Shown: positions 59,163-59,890 of the stretch, in pieces
Position numbering within the stretch: the stretch's first letter is position 1
Layout of the letters: every line of letters starts with the position of its first letter
Source of the DNA: Deinococcus budaensis
GTDB lineage: Bacteria; Deinococcota; Deinococci; Deinococcales; Deinococcaceae
Reading direction: 5' to 3'
DNA length: 59,890 bases
Assembly (NCBI RefSeq): GCF_014201885.1
Contig: NZ_JACHFN010000020.1
Span: 1-59,890, forward strand
Made by a program: the position numbers and the translations under genes
Notes under the pieces: generated by a model
What the model was told of the DNA's origin: nothing
Database searches by the model: none
Seen by the model: the letters and a program-made list of their open reading frames with translations, nothing else

Positions 59163-59170
<8 letters not shown>

Positions 59171-59678
59171 GCCGTTCTTGCTGCGGCCGCTGACCCCCGC
59201 CGACGCTCCCGCCTACCGGGACGCGCGGCTCGCGGCGCTTCAGAGTGATCCCCTGGCCTTTATCACGACCGCCGCCGAGTTCGCGGGCCGGGCGCCCGGT
59301 GACGTGGCGGCGCAGCTGGAGGCCCGTGCGGACGCGGTCAGCCTCGGCGCCTGGTGGGGCGGCGACCTGGTCGGCCTGCTCTCGGTGGCGCGGGAGACGC
59401 GGCCCACGCTGGCGCACCGGGCGGCCATCTACGGCGTCTCGGTCGCGCGGGGGGCGCGGGGCCGGGGCTGCGGCGACGCGCTGCTGCGTGCTGGAATCGC
59501 CCACGCCCGCAGCTGGCCGGGCGTGACCTCGCTGCACCTCGGCGTCACCGAGACGCAGCACGCGGCCCGGCGCCTGTACGAGCGCGGCGGCTTTCAGGTC
59601 TGGGGTACCCAACCCGACGCGGTGCAGGACCCGGCGGGCCGGCACTACGCCGAGCACCACCTCTGGCTGCCGCTGTGA
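59163..59678 (+). CDS. GNAT family acetyltransferase
   Basis: A 171-residue single-domain [22 protein letters not shown], then [20 protein letters not shown] (acetyl-CoA loop) and [20 protein letters not shown]. It starts at GTG 59163, overlapping the hydrolase stop by eight bases, and is therefore coupled to it. Substrate unknown. Confidence 0.88.
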
Positions 59679-59760
59679 GGGCCGGGCGCGGCGACCGCTT
59701 CCGTCGTCGCCCACGGCCCAGGGTGAGCCGCGAGCGGCGTCTTCGCCCCGGTCGTGGTTT

Positions 59761-59890
59761 TCAAGGTAATGACCGGTTGTAGCGGTGGAGGAAGGGCCAA
59801 ACCAGGGTTTCCAGGTGGACTTGGCTGCGGCTGAAGGCGAGGGATCGGCGCACCAGATGGGCCAATCTCAGGCGCAAGGTGGCATGGAAG
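59761..59890 (-). mobile_element. IS1-like transposase, 3' end only
   Basis: Read leftward from the window end, the frame gives FHATLRLRLAHLVRRSLAFS, RSQVHLETLVWPFLHRYNRS and stops at TGA (59763-59761). The block LRLRLAHLVRRSLAFSRS matches the C-terminus of IS1-family transposases. The rest lies beyond the window, so family and completeness are provisional. Confidence 0.65.

Overview
The window is very GC-rich and reads as a chromosome or large-replicon segment of a Deinococcus species (inference). The grounds are a ba3-type cytochrome oxidase operon, a short RNase II-like (DrII-type) ribonuclease, an HRDC protein fused to a degenerate enzyme fold, and above all the start signals. About twenty genes have a -10 element of the form TANNNT only 5-8 nt before the start codon, with no Shine-Dalgarno sequence. 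This is the leaderless-mRNA architecture known from Deinococcus. Genes are densely packed, with many ATGA, GTGA and TGATG overlaps.

Layout. 1-1.7 kb is an accessory edge: an AT-rich partial gene, a decayed histidine phosphatase and a MazEF-like toxin-antitoxin pair with a palindromic operator. 1.7-6 kb: YwbE protein, trehalose synthesis (otsA-otsB), an SDR and an SMP-30 family protein. 6.1-10.5 kb: a BTAD regulator, then CBS protein, oxidase subunits IIa, II and I, and membrane cytochrome c, closed by a terminator. 10.5-16.4 kb: mutY, uppS, an exported protein and the HRDC fusion. 16.7-20.1 kb: a leftward vitamin B12 operon (btuF-btuC-btuD-ferredoxin) behind a compact cobalamin riboswitch and an intrinsic terminator. 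20.2-27.3 kb: plsC, xseB, flavin reductase, diguanylate cyclase, a DUF2089 regulator beside a SHOCT-like/DUF4097-like operon, and an RNB-domain ribonuclease.

27.4-31 kb: a putrescine operon, aguA - tandem GNAT - aguB. 31-42.5 kb: two methyltransferases, truA, a LysM/M23 peptidase, a PadR-controlled membrane protein, surE, a response regulator, an orphan mnhE behind a ten-codon leader ORF, a fused two-unit siroheme-decarboxylase-like protein, and a helix-turn-helix/membrane protein pair. 42.5-47 kb: transketolase with an elaborate upstream region, and acetyltransferases (one frameshifted). 47-51.8 kb: a leftward operon of ECF sigma factor, anti-sigma-like membrane protein, RseB-like protein, DUF1800, Tat-exported DUF1501 and exported cytochrome c. 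52-56.2 kb: an MntR-like regulator and a four-gene Mn/Zn ABC transporter with a palindrome over the promoter. 56.2-59.7 kb: trpF, a cluster of five perfect DnaA boxes, a metalloenzyme, a nitrilase-family hydrolase and a GNAT protein. The right edge is the 3' end of an IS1-like transposase.

Five genes are broken by in-frame stops or frameshifts (near 0.5, 27.7, 32.5, 39.4 and 46.4 kb). These are either real decay or assembly errors. The observations I rate highest are the DnaA-box cluster lacking origin genes, the acetyltransferase inside the putrescine operon, the HRDC fusion and the siroheme-decarboxylase fusion.
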